Of a stretch of DNA of 52,929 nt, positions 1 to 7,341 are shown piece by piece; position 1 is the first letter of the stretch, and each line of letters starts with the position of its first letter. The DNA lies in the NCBI GenBank assembly GCA_003599455.1, contig QZKF01000040.1:1-52929 (forward strand). Direction: 5' to 3'. A model generated the notes under the pieces. That model saw only the letters and a program-made list of their open reading frames with translations. It did no database searches and was not told the origin of the DNA. The translations under genes and the position numbers were made by a program. This stretch comes from Comamonadaceae bacterium. Lineage in GTDB: Bacteria; Pseudomonadota; Gammaproteobacteria; Burkholderiales; Burkholderiaceae_C.

Positions 1-1011
1 GATGTGGCCCGGGCAGTTCATGGGCTTCAAGGCGTAGTCGCGCTTTTCACTCTCGGTGGTGAACATGTTGTCGCGGTACTTGTCCCAGTGGCCGGTCTTT
101 TCCCAAAGCGATCTGTCGATGATCTGCGGGCCTTTGACCTCCTGGTAACCGTTGTCGCGGTACACGCGGCGCATGTACTGCTCCACCTCCTGCCACAGCG
201 TCCAGCCCTTGGGGTGCCAGAACACCAGCCCGGGCGCGTGTTCGTCGATATGGAACAGGTCGAGTTCGCGCCCCAGCTTGCGGTGGTCGCGCTTCTCGGC
301 CTCCTCGATCATGGTCAGGTGCTGCTGCAGTTCTTCCTTGGTGGCCCAGGCCGTGCCATAGATGCGCTGCAGCATTTCGTTGCGGTGGTCACCGCGCCAG
401 TAGGCGCCTGCCACCTTCATGAGCTTGAAGTGTTTGAGCTTGCCGGTGCTGGGCACGTGGGGGCCGCGGCACAGGTCTTCGAACGCGCCTTCGCGGTAGA
501 GCGACACATCCTCGTTGCTGGGGATGCTGGCAATGATCTCGGCCTTGTAGTGCTCGCCCATGCCCTTGAAATAGGCCACCGCTTCGTCGCGCGGCAGCAC
601 GCGGCGCACCACGGGCTCGTCCTTCGCGGCCAGCTCGGCCATGCGCTTCTCGATCGCCACCAGGTCTTCGGGCGTGAAGGGGCGCTTGTACGAGAAGTCG
701 TAGAAGAAGCCGTGCTCGATCACCGGGCCAATGGTCACCTGCGCATCCGGGAACAGTTCCTTCACCGCATAGGCCAGCAAGTGGGCTGTGGAGTGGCGGA
801 TGACTTCCAGGCCATCGGCGTCCTTGGCCGTGACGATGGACAGCGGGCTGTCGTGCGTGATGAGGAAACTGGTGTCGACCACCTTGCCGTCGACCTTGCC
901 GGCCAGGGCGGCCTTGGCCAGACCGGTGCCGATCGAGGCCGCCACGTCGGCCACCGTGACCGGGCCGGGGAATTCGCGTTGGGAACCGTCGGGGAGCGTG
1001 ATGTGCAACAT
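1..1011 (-). CDS. thrS: Threonyl-tRNA synthetase, 3' end off the window
   Basis: Charges tRNA-Thr with threonine in the cytosol. The 337 visible residues start [14 protein letters not shown] and contain the N-terminal TGS domain (about 1-60) and the editing domain with its HxxxH motif (His73, His77) and the CRGPH motif (Cys181, His185). The catalytic domain begins with the class II fold and is cut right after MNCPGH, whose cysteine (about residue 333) is a zinc ligand. The family is about 640 residues, so roughly half is missing at the window edge. The ATG at 1011 is chosen because translation matches the family N-terminus there. The leader upstream carries an intrinsic terminator ending 11 bases before the start, so attenuation is likely. 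Confidence 0.97.
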   Translation of the reverse strand, partial: MLHITLPDGSQREFPGPVTVADVAASIGTGLAKAALAGKVDGKVVDTSFLITHDSPLSIVTAKDADGLEVIRHSTAHLLAYAVKELFPDAQVTIGPVIEHGFFYDFSYKRPFTPEDLVAIEKRMAELAAKDEPVVRRVLPRDEAVAYFKGMGEHYKAEIIASIPSNEDVSLYREGAFEDLCRGPHVPSTGKLKHFKLMKVAGAYWRGDHRNEMLQRIYGTAWATKEELQQHLTMIEEAEKRDHRKLGRELDLFHIDEHAPGLVFWHPKGWTLWQEVEQYMRRVYRDNGYQEVKGPQIIDRSLWEKTGHWDKYRDNMFTTESEKRDYALKPMNCPGHI

Positions 1012-1021
1012 GGGAGTCCAG

Positions 1022-1051
1022 AAAACAAAAAAGCGCGGCAGGGGCCGCGCT
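1022..1051 (-). terminator. Intrinsic terminator in the thrS leader (candidate attenuator)
   Basis: Read on the minus strand, the arms AGCGCGGC (1044-1051) and GCCGCGCT (1032-1039) form an 8 bp GC-rich stem with a 4-base loop. A T6-G-T4 tract follows (1032 down to 1022). It lies inside the thrS leader, ending just before the ATG at 1011, so it should stop thrS transcripts early unless an alternative fold forms. Confidence 0.75.
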
Positions 1052-1079
1052 GGTGTGGGTCAAAAGGGAATCGGGCAGG

Positions 1080-1129
1080 CGCGAACTGCAGGCCTCAAAG
1101 GGCCAGGGGGGAGATCTCCTGAGTTCGCG
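1080..1129 (-). promoter_or_regulatory. Upstream leader stem of thrS
   Basis: The perfect 8-base arms CGCGAACT (1080-1087) and AGTTCGCG (1122-1129) can pair in the leader RNA upstream of the intrinsic terminator. This is the arrangement expected for an attenuator with more than one RNA fold. The stem is seen directly; its regulatory role is inferred. Confidence 0.45.
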
Positions 1130-1136
1130 GTGTCAT
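1095..1136 (-). CDS. Possible 13-residue leader peptide of thrS
   Basis: A short reading frame on the minus strand, MTPRTQEISPLAL, starts at ATG 1136 and ends with TGA at 1095. An AAAGG stretch lies about ten bases before the ATG. It holds two threonine codons and spans the first leader stem, so ribosome stalling on uncharged tRNA-Thr could alter folding. Two threonines is a weak signal, and the frame may be chance. Confidence 0.25.
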   Translation of the reverse strand: MTPRTQEISPLAL

Positions 1137-1190
1137 AACCAGATTGCCTTTCTCGCTCTTGCTGTGTCAAACAGACTGTGATTTTCCCAC

Positions 1191-1214
1191 AAAAAAGCCC
1201 GGGCATGCCCGGGC
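1191..1214 (-). terminator. Intrinsic terminator after aceA
   Basis: The palindromic block 1197-1214 folds as GCCCGGG/CCCGGGC around CATG. On the minus strand it is followed by six T (1196-1191). It lies 42 bases past the aceA stop codon and separates aceA from the thrS leader. Confidence 0.85.
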
Positions 1215-1255
1215 TCCTGTCTCCTCGGCCTCTGCGGGCCCCGTTGAGCTTCAGA

Positions 1256-2587
1256 TCAGTGGAACTGCTCTTCTTCGGTCGAGCCGGTCAGGGCCTTCAC
1301 GCTCGAAGAACCACCCTGGATCACCGTGGTCACGTCGTCGAAGTAACCCGCGCCCACTTCCTGCTGGTGCGACACGAAGGTGTAGCCCTTGTCGCGTGCG
1401 GCGAATTCGGGTTCCTGCACCATCTCGGTGTAGTGCTTCATGCCTTCGCCGCGGGCGTAGGCGTGGGCGAACTGGAAGGTGTTGAACCAGTTGATGTGGA
1501 TGCCGGCCAGCGTGATGAACTGGTACTTGTAGCCCAGCGCGGCCAGGTCTTCCTGGAACGAGGCGATCTGCTTGTCGTTGAGGTTCTTCTTCCAGTTGAA
1601 CGAGGGCGAGCAGTTGTACGACAGCAGCTTGCCGGGGCAGGCGGCCTGCACGGCTTGCGCGAACTCGCGGGCGAAGCCGATGTCGGGCACGCCGGTCTCG
1701 CACCACACCAGATCGGCGTAGGGAGCGTAGGCGATGCCGCGGCTGATGGCTTGCTCCAGGCCGTTCTTGACACGGTAGAAACCTTCCTGCGTGCGCTCGC
1801 CGGTCAGGAAAGGCTTGTCGTTGGCGTCGTGGTCGCTGGTGATCAGGTTGGCGGCCTCGGCGTCGGTACGGGCCAGCACGATGGTGGACACGCCCATCAC
1901 GTCGGCGGCGAAGCGCGCGGCGATCAGCTTCTCGCAAGCCTCTTGCGTGGGCACGAGCACCTTGCCGCCCATGTGGCCGCACTTCTTCACGGCGGCCAGC
2001 TGGTCTTCGAAGTGCACGCCTGCGGCACCGGCGGCGATCATGTTCTTCATCAGCTCGAAGGCGTTGAGCACGCCACCGAAACCGGCTTCGGCATCGGCCA
2101 CGATGGGCAGGAAGTAGTCGATGAACTCAGGGCTGCCCGGCTCGATGCCGCGGCCCCACTGGATTTCGTCGGCGCGCTTGAAGGTGTTGTTGATGCGGCG
2201 AACCATGGTGGGCACCGAGTCGTAGGCGTACAGCGACTGGTCGGGGTACATGGTCTCGGAGGTGTTGCCATCGGCGGCGACCTGCCAGCCCGACAGGTAC
2301 ACCGCTTCCAGGCCAGCCTTCGCCTGCTGCATGGCCTGGCCGGCGGAGATCGCGCCGAAGGCGTTCACATAGCCCTTCTTGGAGCCACCGTTGACCTTGT
2401 CCCACAGCTTCTCGGCGCCGCGCTTGGCCAGCGTGTGCTCGATCTGCATGCTGCCGCGCAGGCGCACGACGTCGGCGGCGGAGTAGCCGCGCTTGACACC
2501 TTTCCAGCGGGGGTTGGTCGCCCAGTCTTTTTCCAGCGCTTCGATCTGCTGCGCGCGGCTCAGTTGCTCGGTGAGGGATTGAGGCAT
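1256..2587 (-). CDS. aceA: Isocitrate lyase
   Basis: Cleaves isocitrate to glyoxylate and succinate, the first step of the glyoxylate shunt used for growth on acetate or fatty acids. The 443-residue protein carries the active-site motif KKCGH (catalytic Cys about 203) and the substrate-binding stretches SGWQVAAD and YNCSPSFNW. The ATG at 2587 is chosen because a GGAG ribosome binding site sits just before it; the frame extends 15 codons upstream without a better start. The length matches the family in beta- and gammaproteobacteria. It is transcribed alone, with a strong terminator. The AT-rich upstream region holds two near-identical 12-base palindromes that are likely operators. An acetyl-CoA synthetase gene in the same window (acs) fits acetate use. 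Confidence 0.97.
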   Translation of the reverse strand: MPQSLTEQLSRAQQIEALEKDWATNPRWKGVKRGYSAADVVRLRGSMQIEHTLAKRGAEKLWDKVNGGSKKGYVNAFGAISAGQAMQQAKAGLEAVYLSGWQVAADGNTSETMYPDQSLYAYDSVPTMVRRINNTFKRADEIQWGRGIEPGSPEFIDYFLPIVADAEAGFGGVLNAFELMKNMIAAGAAGVHFEDQLAAVKKCGHMGGKVLVPTQEACEKLIAARFAADVMGVSTIVLARTDAEAANLITSDHDANDKPFLTGERTQEGFYRVKNGLEQAISRGIAYAPYADLVWCETGVPDIGFAREFAQAVQAACPGKLLSYNCSPSFNWKKNLNDKQIASFQEDLAALGYKYQFITLAGIHINWFNTFQFAHAYARGEGMKHYTEMVQEPEFAARDKGYTFVSHQQEVGAGYFDDVTTVIQGGSSSVKALTGSTEEEQFH

Positions 2588-2663
2588 GTGAATACTCCGT
2601 GAGGTTGATGGAACGGGTCGGCGGTCGCGCATGCAAGGGCGGTGCCGGTGAGAAGACTTTAAG

Positions 2664-2705
2664 TCTTATAGAAGACTTTTGAAAGCTCTTATGTCTTATA
2701 TAAGA
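2664..2705. promoter_or_regulatory. Twin 12-bp palindromic operators upstream of aceA
   Basis: TCTTATAGAAGA (2664-2675) and TCTTATATAAGA (2694-2705) differ at one base and lie exactly 30 bases apart, about three helical turns. The first is embedded in a longer inverted repeat, AAGTCTT-ATAG-AAGACTT (2661-2678). A 10-base direct repeat, AGAAGACTTT, occurs at 2651 and 2670. The region is far more AT-rich than its surroundings. The regulator is not identifiable from this window. Confidence 0.6.
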
Positions 2706-2746
2706 GAAAAATTTTCTCCATGTTTTTCAACGGTCTAACTTCATTA

Positions 2747-2783
2747 TTTCTCAATGCGAAAGTTTGTTTCTTGCATTGAGAAA
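2747..2783. repeat. 11-bp inverted repeat in the aceA/DMT intergenic region
   Basis: The arms TTTCTCAATGC (2747-2757) and GCATTGAGAAA (2773-2783) are perfect complements separated by 15 bases. The repeat lies in the 316-base gap between aceA and the divergent permease gene. It could be an operator or an RNA stem in the permease leader. Apart from this and the twin palindromes I see nothing else clear in 2588-2903. Confidence 0.55.
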
Positions 2784-2903
2784 ATTTCGTGCACCGCAAC
2801 ATTAAGCAATTCCGTATTGCGAAACAAAAATCTCTCATCCCGAAATGCCGCTGCGGCCTTCAGGCATGATGCGGCCCAATTCCGTGCACTACCCGAGAAT
2901 CCC

Positions 2904-3839
2904 GTGACCTCAGTGAACCGTTGGTGGGCCTATGCAAGCCTGGGCTTGAGCATGTCGCTGGTCGGCAGCTACGTGGCCTTGTCCAAGCCCTTGGTGCTGG
3001 TGTTCCCCGTGTTCCTGCTGGCCTGGTTGCGCTTCGGCATCGGCGGCGTGGCCATGTGGAACTGGCTGAAGAAGCCCGCTGGCGAGCCAGAGATCTCCAG
3101 CCACACGCGCCGGCTGCTGTTTCTCGAATCCTTTCTCGGCAATTTCCTGTTCTCGATCTGCATGCTCTTCGGCGTGAGCCTGACCACCGCCGTGGCCGCC
3201 GGCGTGGTGATGTCGTCGATCCCCGCGGTGGTGGCGGTGCTGAGCTGGGCCTTCCTGCGCGAGCGCATCGGCTGGCGCAGCGCGGCGGGCATTGCCTGTG
3301 CAGCGCTGGGCATCGGACTGTTTTCGCTGCAGAAAGCGGACGCGGCGGCCGGCGCGCTGGTCGACAGCAGCGGGCCCTTCGGCGTCAGCAAGGCGCTGCT
3401 GGGCAACCTGCTGGTGTTCGCCGCCGTGGTGTGCGAAGCGTCCTATGTGGTGATCGGCAAGCGCCTCACCGAAGGCCTGGGCCCCAAGCGCATTTCCGCC
3501 ATCATCAACCTGTGGGGCTTTGCGCTGGTCACGCCCTTCGGCCTGTGGGCCGCGTGGACCTTCGACTTCTCCACCGTCGCCCTGCCCGTCTGGGGCCTGC
3601 TGGTGTTCTATGCGCTGGCCGCCAGCGTCTGGACCGTGTGGCTGTGGATGACCGGCCTCAAGACCGTACCGGCCTCGCAGGCCGGCGTGTTCACCGTGAT
3701 GCTGCCCATCAGCGCGGCGGCCATCGGCGTGCTGTTCATGGGCGAGCGGCTCACGGTGCTGCAGGGCGTGGCCTTCGGCATTGCGCTGCTCGGTCTGGTG
3801 CTGGCCACCCTGCCCGCCCGCAACGCGCGCCCGGCCTGA
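2904..3839 (+). CDS. DMT-superfamily (EamA) transporter
   Basis: A predicted inner-membrane carrier of the drug/metabolite transporter family; the substrate is unknown. About ten hydrophobic segments form two EamA repeats: the first half includes LSMSLVGSYVALSK and the second contains LLGNLLVFAAVVCEASYVVIGKR followed by a SVWTVWLWMTGLK segment. The GTG at 2904 gives 311 residues, a normal family length, and the protein starts directly before the first membrane segment. An upstream ATG at 2754 would add 50 uncharacteristic residues and lies inside the 11-bp inverted repeat, so it is rejected; an ATG at 2952 would cut into the first membrane helix. The gene is divergent from aceA. Confidence 0.85.
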   Translation: MTSVNRWWAYASLGLSMSLVGSYVALSKPLVLVFPVFLLAWLRFGIGGVAMWNWLKKPAGEPEISSHTRRLLFLESFLGNFLFSICMLFGVSLTTAVAAGVVMSSIPAVVAVLSWAFLRERIGWRSAAGIACAALGIGLFSLQKADAAAGALVDSSGPFGVSKALLGNLLVFAAVVCEASYVVIGKRLTEGLGPKRISAIINLWGFALVTPFGLWAAWTFDFSTVALPVWGLLVFYALAASVWTVWLWMTGLKTVPASQAGVFTVMLPISAAAIGVLFMGERLTVLQGVAFGIALLGLVLATLPARNARPA

Positions 3840-3840
3840 T

Positions 3841-4512
3841 TCAGGCGCACCACAGGCCCGTGGGCTGGGTGATGCCCATCCACAGCGCCCAGCCCGATGT
3901 GACCGCCAGCGCCAGCCCGGCCAGGCGCATGCCCCAGGCCCCCGAGCGCGCACTGCGCAGGCGCAGCAACAGCCAGGGCCCGGCCGTCAGGGACACGGAG
4001 GTGCCGATGGAAAACAGCGCCATGATGGCCGCGCCTTCCAGTGCGTTGGCCGAGAGCGAGGCCACCAGCAGGGCCGAGTACAGCAGGCCACAGGGCATGA
4101 GCGCCCAGGCCACGCCCAGCACCACCGGTGCACGCGGCCCCAGCGTGGTGAGCGCGGGACGCGCCTTGCGCCAGACGGCCTGCCCCAGGTTCTCGATCCA
4201 GGCCGGCTGGCGGGCCTGCCACAACAGCACCGCGCCCAGCAGCAGGGCCGCGACGTGGAACATGGTCCAGACCGGGCGCAGCACGGCCGTGTTCGTACCG
4301 AGCCAGGCCAGGCCTTGCACGGAGCCGGCGGCGATGGCACCGAACGCCGCATAGCCCACCATGCGGCTGAGCTGGAAACCCAGCAGGGCCCGGGTGCTGC
4401 GCGCGCCCGCCGCCCGTCCGATGCCGGCACACGCAGCCCCGCACATGGCCACGCAGTGGGGGCCACCCACCAGGCCCATCACCAGGGCCGTGATCGCCAT
4501 CGAGGTCTGCAT
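3841..4512 (-). CDS. TauE/SafE-family membrane protein (heavy-metal/cbb3-linked type)
   Basis: A 223-residue polytopic inner-membrane protein. It has the signature GGPHCVAMCG near the N-terminus and MPCGLLYSALL in the middle, which mark the UreH-like branch of the TauE/SafE family. Members of this branch are often next to cbb3 oxidase genes and are suspected of a role in copper handling or oxidase assembly; that role is inference here. The gene starts three bases after the hemN stop codon, so it is almost certainly cotranscribed with hemN and would share the FNR-type box upstream of it. The family name 'sulfite exporter' should not be read as the function. Confidence 0.8.
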   Translation of the reverse strand: MQTSMAITALVMGLVGGPHCVAMCGAACAGIGRAAGARSTRALLGFQLSRMVGYAAFGAIAAGSVQGLAWLGTNTAVLRPVWTMFHVAALLLGAVLLWQARQPAWIENLGQAVWRKARPALTTLGPRAPVVLGVAWALMPCGLLYSALLVASLSANALEGAAIMALFSIGTSVSLTAGPWLLLRLRSARSGAWGMRLAGLALAVTSGWALWMGITQPTGLWCA

Positions 4513-4515
4513 GGG

Positions 4516-5895
4516 TCAGATGATCTTCGAAAAGCGCGCCCGGTTCAGGTCGACCTGAAGATTTTTGTCAAACACCATGGCGATGGCCCGCACCAGGAAC
4601 CAGCCCGTCTCGGTGACCTGCACGCCCGCCTTGTCCAGACGCACCAGCCCGTGCTCGGCCAGTCCTTCGAGCACCTCGAGCTCGCGCGCAAAGTGCTGCC
4701 GGAAGTCGATCAGGTGCCCGAGTTCGATCGACTCGAACTGCACTTCGCCCTGGCACATGAGCGACATGATGACCGCCCGGCGCAGCAGATCGTCGCGCGT
4801 GAGCGCCAGGCCGCGCACGATGGGCAGGCGGCCCTGGTCGAGCATGTCGCGGTACTCGTCCAGCGTCTTGGCGTTCTGGCTGTAGGTGGCGCCGATGCGT
4901 CCGATGGCCGAGACGCCCAGCGCGATCAGGTCGCAGTCGGGCTGGGTGCTGTAGCCCTGGAAATTGCGGTGCAGGCGCCCCTGGCGCTTGGCCACCGCCA
5001 GCGCGTCGGTGGGCAGCGCGAAATGGTCCATGCCCACGTACACGTAGCCCGCGCCGATCAGGGCGTCGAGCGATGCCGACAGCATCGCCAGCTTGTCGCC
5101 CCCGCTGGGCAGTTCGGCCGCGACGATGCGGCGCTGCGGCTTGAAGCGCGACGGCAGGTGGGCGTAGGCGTAGAGCGCGATGCGGTCGGGCCGCAGCGCG
5201 TTGACCTGCGCCAGCGTGCGGGCGAACGACTCCGGGGTCTGCAGGGGCAGCCCGTAGATCAGGTCCACGTTGACCGACTCGAAACCGATCCTCCGGGCCG
5301 CCTCGACCAGGGCGAACACCTGCTCGGCGGGCTGCATGCGGTGCACCGCCTTCTGCACGGCGGGGTCGAAGTCCTGCACGCCGAAGCTCAGGCGGTTGAA
5401 ACCCAGACGGGCCAGGGTCCTGAGGCGCTCCTCGCTCACGGTGCGCGGGTCCACCTCGATCGAGTACTCGCCGCCGGGCACCAGGGTGAAGTGCCGCCGC
5501 AGCATGGACATCAGGTCCTCGAGCTCGGCGTCGGACAGGAAGGTCGGCGTCCCGCCTCCCAGGTGCAGTTGCGACACGCTGTGTCCGTCGCCCACATGCG
5601 CCACCTGAAGCTCCACCTCCCGCGCGAGGTAGCGCAGGTACTCGGCGGCTCGCTCATGGTGCTTGGTGATGACCTTGTTGCAGGCACAGTAGTAGCAGAC
5701 CGATTCACAGAACGGAATGTGCACATACAGTGACAGTGGCAGCGCCATCGAACCGGCGCGGCGCTGCTCGAGCGCCTGGATGTAGTCCTGCTCGGTGAAA
5801 GCTTCCACGAACCGGTCGGCGGTGGGGTACGAGGTATACCGCGGTCCGGGAACATCGAACTGGCGCAGCAGTTCATCGGATATGGCGTGGCTCAC
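4516..5895 (-). CDS. hemN: Oxygen-independent coproporphyrinogen III dehydrogenase
   Basis: A radical-SAM enzyme that converts coproporphyrinogen III to protoporphyrinogen IX without oxygen, used for heme (and bacteriochlorophyll precursor) synthesis at low oxygen. The cluster motif CX3CX2C is at Cys63, Cys67 and Cys70, almost exactly the E. coli HemN positions. The glycine-rich HLGGGTPTFL motif and the C-terminal HemN domain are present. The GTG at 5895 is chosen because GGAG lies seven bases upstream and the resulting 459 residues match HemN (457 in E. coli). It is divergent from fnr, and an FNR-type box (5948-5961) lies about 60 bases upstream of its start. Confidence 0.95.
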   Translation of the reverse strand: MSHAISDELLRQFDVPGPRYTSYPTADRFVEAFTEQDYIQALEQRRAGSMALPLSLYVHIPFCESVCYYCACNKVITKHHERAAEYLRYLAREVELQVAHVGDGHSVSQLHLGGGTPTFLSDAELEDLMSMLRRHFTLVPGGEYSIEVDPRTVSEERLRTLARLGFNRLSFGVQDFDPAVQKAVHRMQPAEQVFALVEAARRIGFESVNVDLIYGLPLQTPESFARTLAQVNALRPDRIALYAYAHLPSRFKPQRRIVAAELPSGGDKLAMLSASLDALIGAGYVYVGMDHFALPTDALAVAKRQGRLHRNFQGYSTQPDCDLIALGVSAIGRIGATYSQNAKTLDEYRDMLDQGRLPIVRGLALTRDDLLRRAVIMSLMCQGEVQFESIELGHLIDFRQHFARELEVLEGLAEHGLVRLDKAGVQVTETGWFLVRAIAMVFDKNLQVDLNRARFSKII

Positions 5896-5947
5896 AGAAG
5901 TTCTCCAAACAAGGCTCCTACTGTGCGACAGACTGGCGCCCCGGCCC

Positions 5948-5961
5948 TTGATCCTGGTCAA
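5948..5961. promoter_or_regulatory. FNR-type box between hemN and fnr
   Basis: TTGATCCTGGTCAA matches the FNR/FixK consensus TTGAT-N4-ATCAA at nine of ten defined bases. Its centre lies about 59 bases upstream of the hemN start and 90 bases upstream of the fnr start. It probably activates hemN at low oxygen and may also serve fnr autoregulation. Confidence 0.75.
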
Positions 5962-6044
5962 AACGCGCCTCATTCACCCATGAACGCCATGATCCGACAC
6001 CCCGTGGGGGTATGCTGTGGCTTTTAGGGAATCTGGATAGCCGC

Positions 6045-6764
6045 ATGGACAGCCACACCATCAAAGTCGCCTGCTCGAGTTGCAACCTGCGTGAGTTGTG
6101 CCTGCCCATGGGGCTGAACGCCGACGAGATGGTCAAGCTCGACCATGTGATCTCCAAGCGCCGGCGCGTCAAACGCGGTACGGCGCTGTTCAGCGTGGGC
6201 GACAAGTTCACCTCGCTCTACGCCGTGCGCTCGGGTTTCTTCAAGACCTGCGTGATCACCGCCGACGGCCGCGACCAGGTCACCGGCTTCCAGATGACGG
6301 GCGAGATCATCGGCCTGGACGGCATCGTGAGTGACCACCATTCGTGCAACGCCGTCGCCCTGGAAGATGCCGAGGTCTGCATCATGCCGTTCGACCAGGT
6401 GGAAGAACTCTCGCGCGAGTTCACCACGCTGCAGCACCACATGCACAAGATCATGAGCCGCGAGATCGTGCGCGACCACAGCGTCATGCTGCTGCTGGGC
6501 AGCATGCGGGCCGAAGAGCGCCTGGCCGCCTTCCTGCTCAACCTGGTGCAACGCCTGCACGCCCGCGGGTTTTCGCAATCCGAATTCGTGCTGCGCATGA
6601 CGCGCGAGGAGATCGGCAGCTACCTCGGCATGAAGCTGGAAACCGTGAGCCGCACCTTCTCCAAGTTCGTGGAAGACGGCATCATCGAGGTCAAGCAGCG
6701 CTACGTGCACATCAAGAACACCGATGGCCTGCGGCAGATCGTCAATCCACAGACCTGCATCTGA
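6045..6764 (+). CDS. fnr: FNR-family oxygen-sensing transcription regulator
   Basis: A CRP/FNR-family regulator that binds DNA as a dimer when an oxygen-labile [4Fe-4S] cluster is intact. The four cluster cysteines are all present: Cys10, Cys13 and Cys19 in CSSCNLRELC (CX2CX5C) and Cys112 in AEVCIMPF. A cyclic-nucleotide-type beta roll, a dimer helix and a winged helix-turn-helix follow. The recognition helix LETVSRTF has the E..SR signature that reads TTGAT half-sites, matching the boxes found upstream of hemN, ccoN and uspA. The ATG at 6045 gives 239 residues; an earlier in-frame ATG at 6012 adds 11 unlike residues. The gene is divergent from hemN. Confidence 0.95.
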   Translation: MDSHTIKVACSSCNLRELCLPMGLNADEMVKLDHVISKRRRVKRGTALFSVGDKFTSLYAVRSGFFKTCVITADGRDQVTGFQMTGEIIGLDGIVSDHHSCNAVALEDAEVCIMPFDQVEELSREFTTLQHHMHKIMSREIVRDHSVMLLLGSMRAEERLAAFLLNLVQRLHARGFSQSEFVLRMTREEIGSYLGMKLETVSRTFSKFVEDGIIEVKQRYVHIKNTDGLRQIVNPQTCI

Positions 6765-6779
6765 CACAGCCTGGACCGG

Positions 6780-7019
6780 TCAGCGGTCCTCGCCCCGGCC
6801 GGGCAGCACCAGCAACACCGTCAGCGCACTGGACGCCATGTTGACGGCCCAGAAGACGAAGAAGCCCACGGTGTAGACCGCCTGGCGCGACCAGTCCAGC
6901 GGCTGGCCGAACCAGTGCAGGTCGCTCGGGTCCACCATCGCAAACACGATCATCTCGAGCACGCCCGCCAGCAGAAAGGCCGGCCAGGCGATGACCATCC
7001 AGTGCCGCGCGGTCATCAT
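6780..7019 (-). CDS. Small two-helix membrane protein downstream of fixH
   Basis: A 79-residue protein, unnamed, with two membrane segments: about residues 7-29 (VIAWPAFLLAGVLEMIVFAM) and about 48-72 (VYTVGFFVFWAVNMASSALT). A short charged tail, GRGEDR, ends it. It begins one base after the fixH stop codon, with AGGA eight bases before the first ATG; the second, adjacent ATG at 7016 is also possible. It is the last gene of a ccoG-fixH-orf unit, which suggests a role with the cbb3 oxidase, perhaps in assembly. I do not recognise the family and offer no function. The spacing and hydrophobic pattern make a real gene likely. Confidence 0.75.
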   Translation of the reverse strand: MMTARHWMVIAWPAFLLAGVLEMIVFAMVDPSDLHWFGQPLDWSRQAVYTVGFFVFWAVNMASSALTVLLVLPGRGEDR

Positions 7020-7020
7020 C

Positions 7021-7311
7021 TCAGCGTTCCTGCGGCACCACGGGCGACGCCGCGTGGTTGCGGGCCTGGTGGGCCGGCTGCAGCTTGACCAGCGCATCCA
7101 CCCGCGCCTGCCCCTGCAGCGCACGAGCGGCCTCGCGGTCGCGCTCGAAGGCCACCTTGTCGAGCACCGGGTCGGCATGCTTCACCGCGATGAAGGCCGT
7201 GATGAGACTGGCCACCACCACCGCCGCCGGCCCCCCCACCACCAGCCACATGTGGGGCACGCGCCACCAGGCGATGGGACCGGGGGCGGGCGTGCGGGTC
7301 AGGGTCTTCAT
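7021..7311 (-). CDS. ccoH: FixH-family protein (cbb3 oxidase assembly)
   Basis: A 96-residue single-span protein. Residues PGPIAWWRVPHMWLVVGGP lead into a membrane helix (about 22-43), followed by a short periplasmic part containing KHADPVLDKV. This WWR-x-MWLVVGGP pattern is the short betaproteobacterial FixH type, which lacks most of the larger FixH periplasmic domain. FixH/CcoH proteins take part in assembly of the cbb3 oxidase. The ATG at 7311 has AGGAG six bases upstream; the ten-codon longer frame is not needed. It lies 30 bases downstream of ccoG in the same orientation and is followed directly by the small membrane gene. Confidence 0.8.
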   Translation of the reverse strand: MKTLTRTPAPGPIAWWRVPHMWLVVGGPAAVVVASLITAFIAVKHADPVLDKVAFERDREAARALQGQARVDALVKLQPAHQARNHAASPVVPQER

Positions 7312-7341
7312 GGGGAGCTCCTTGGAAACGGGGTGGGCCAC

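Noticed and set aside
2747..2783. Reading the aceA inverted repeat as a terminator
   Set aside because: The stem is AT-rich, lies before the permease gene rather than after a gene, and has no T tract; an operator or leader stem is likelier.
2754..2904. ATG at 2754 as the DMT transporter start
   Set aside because: It lies in the arm of the 11-bp inverted repeat, and the 50 residues it adds lack the family pattern; GTG 2904 is better.
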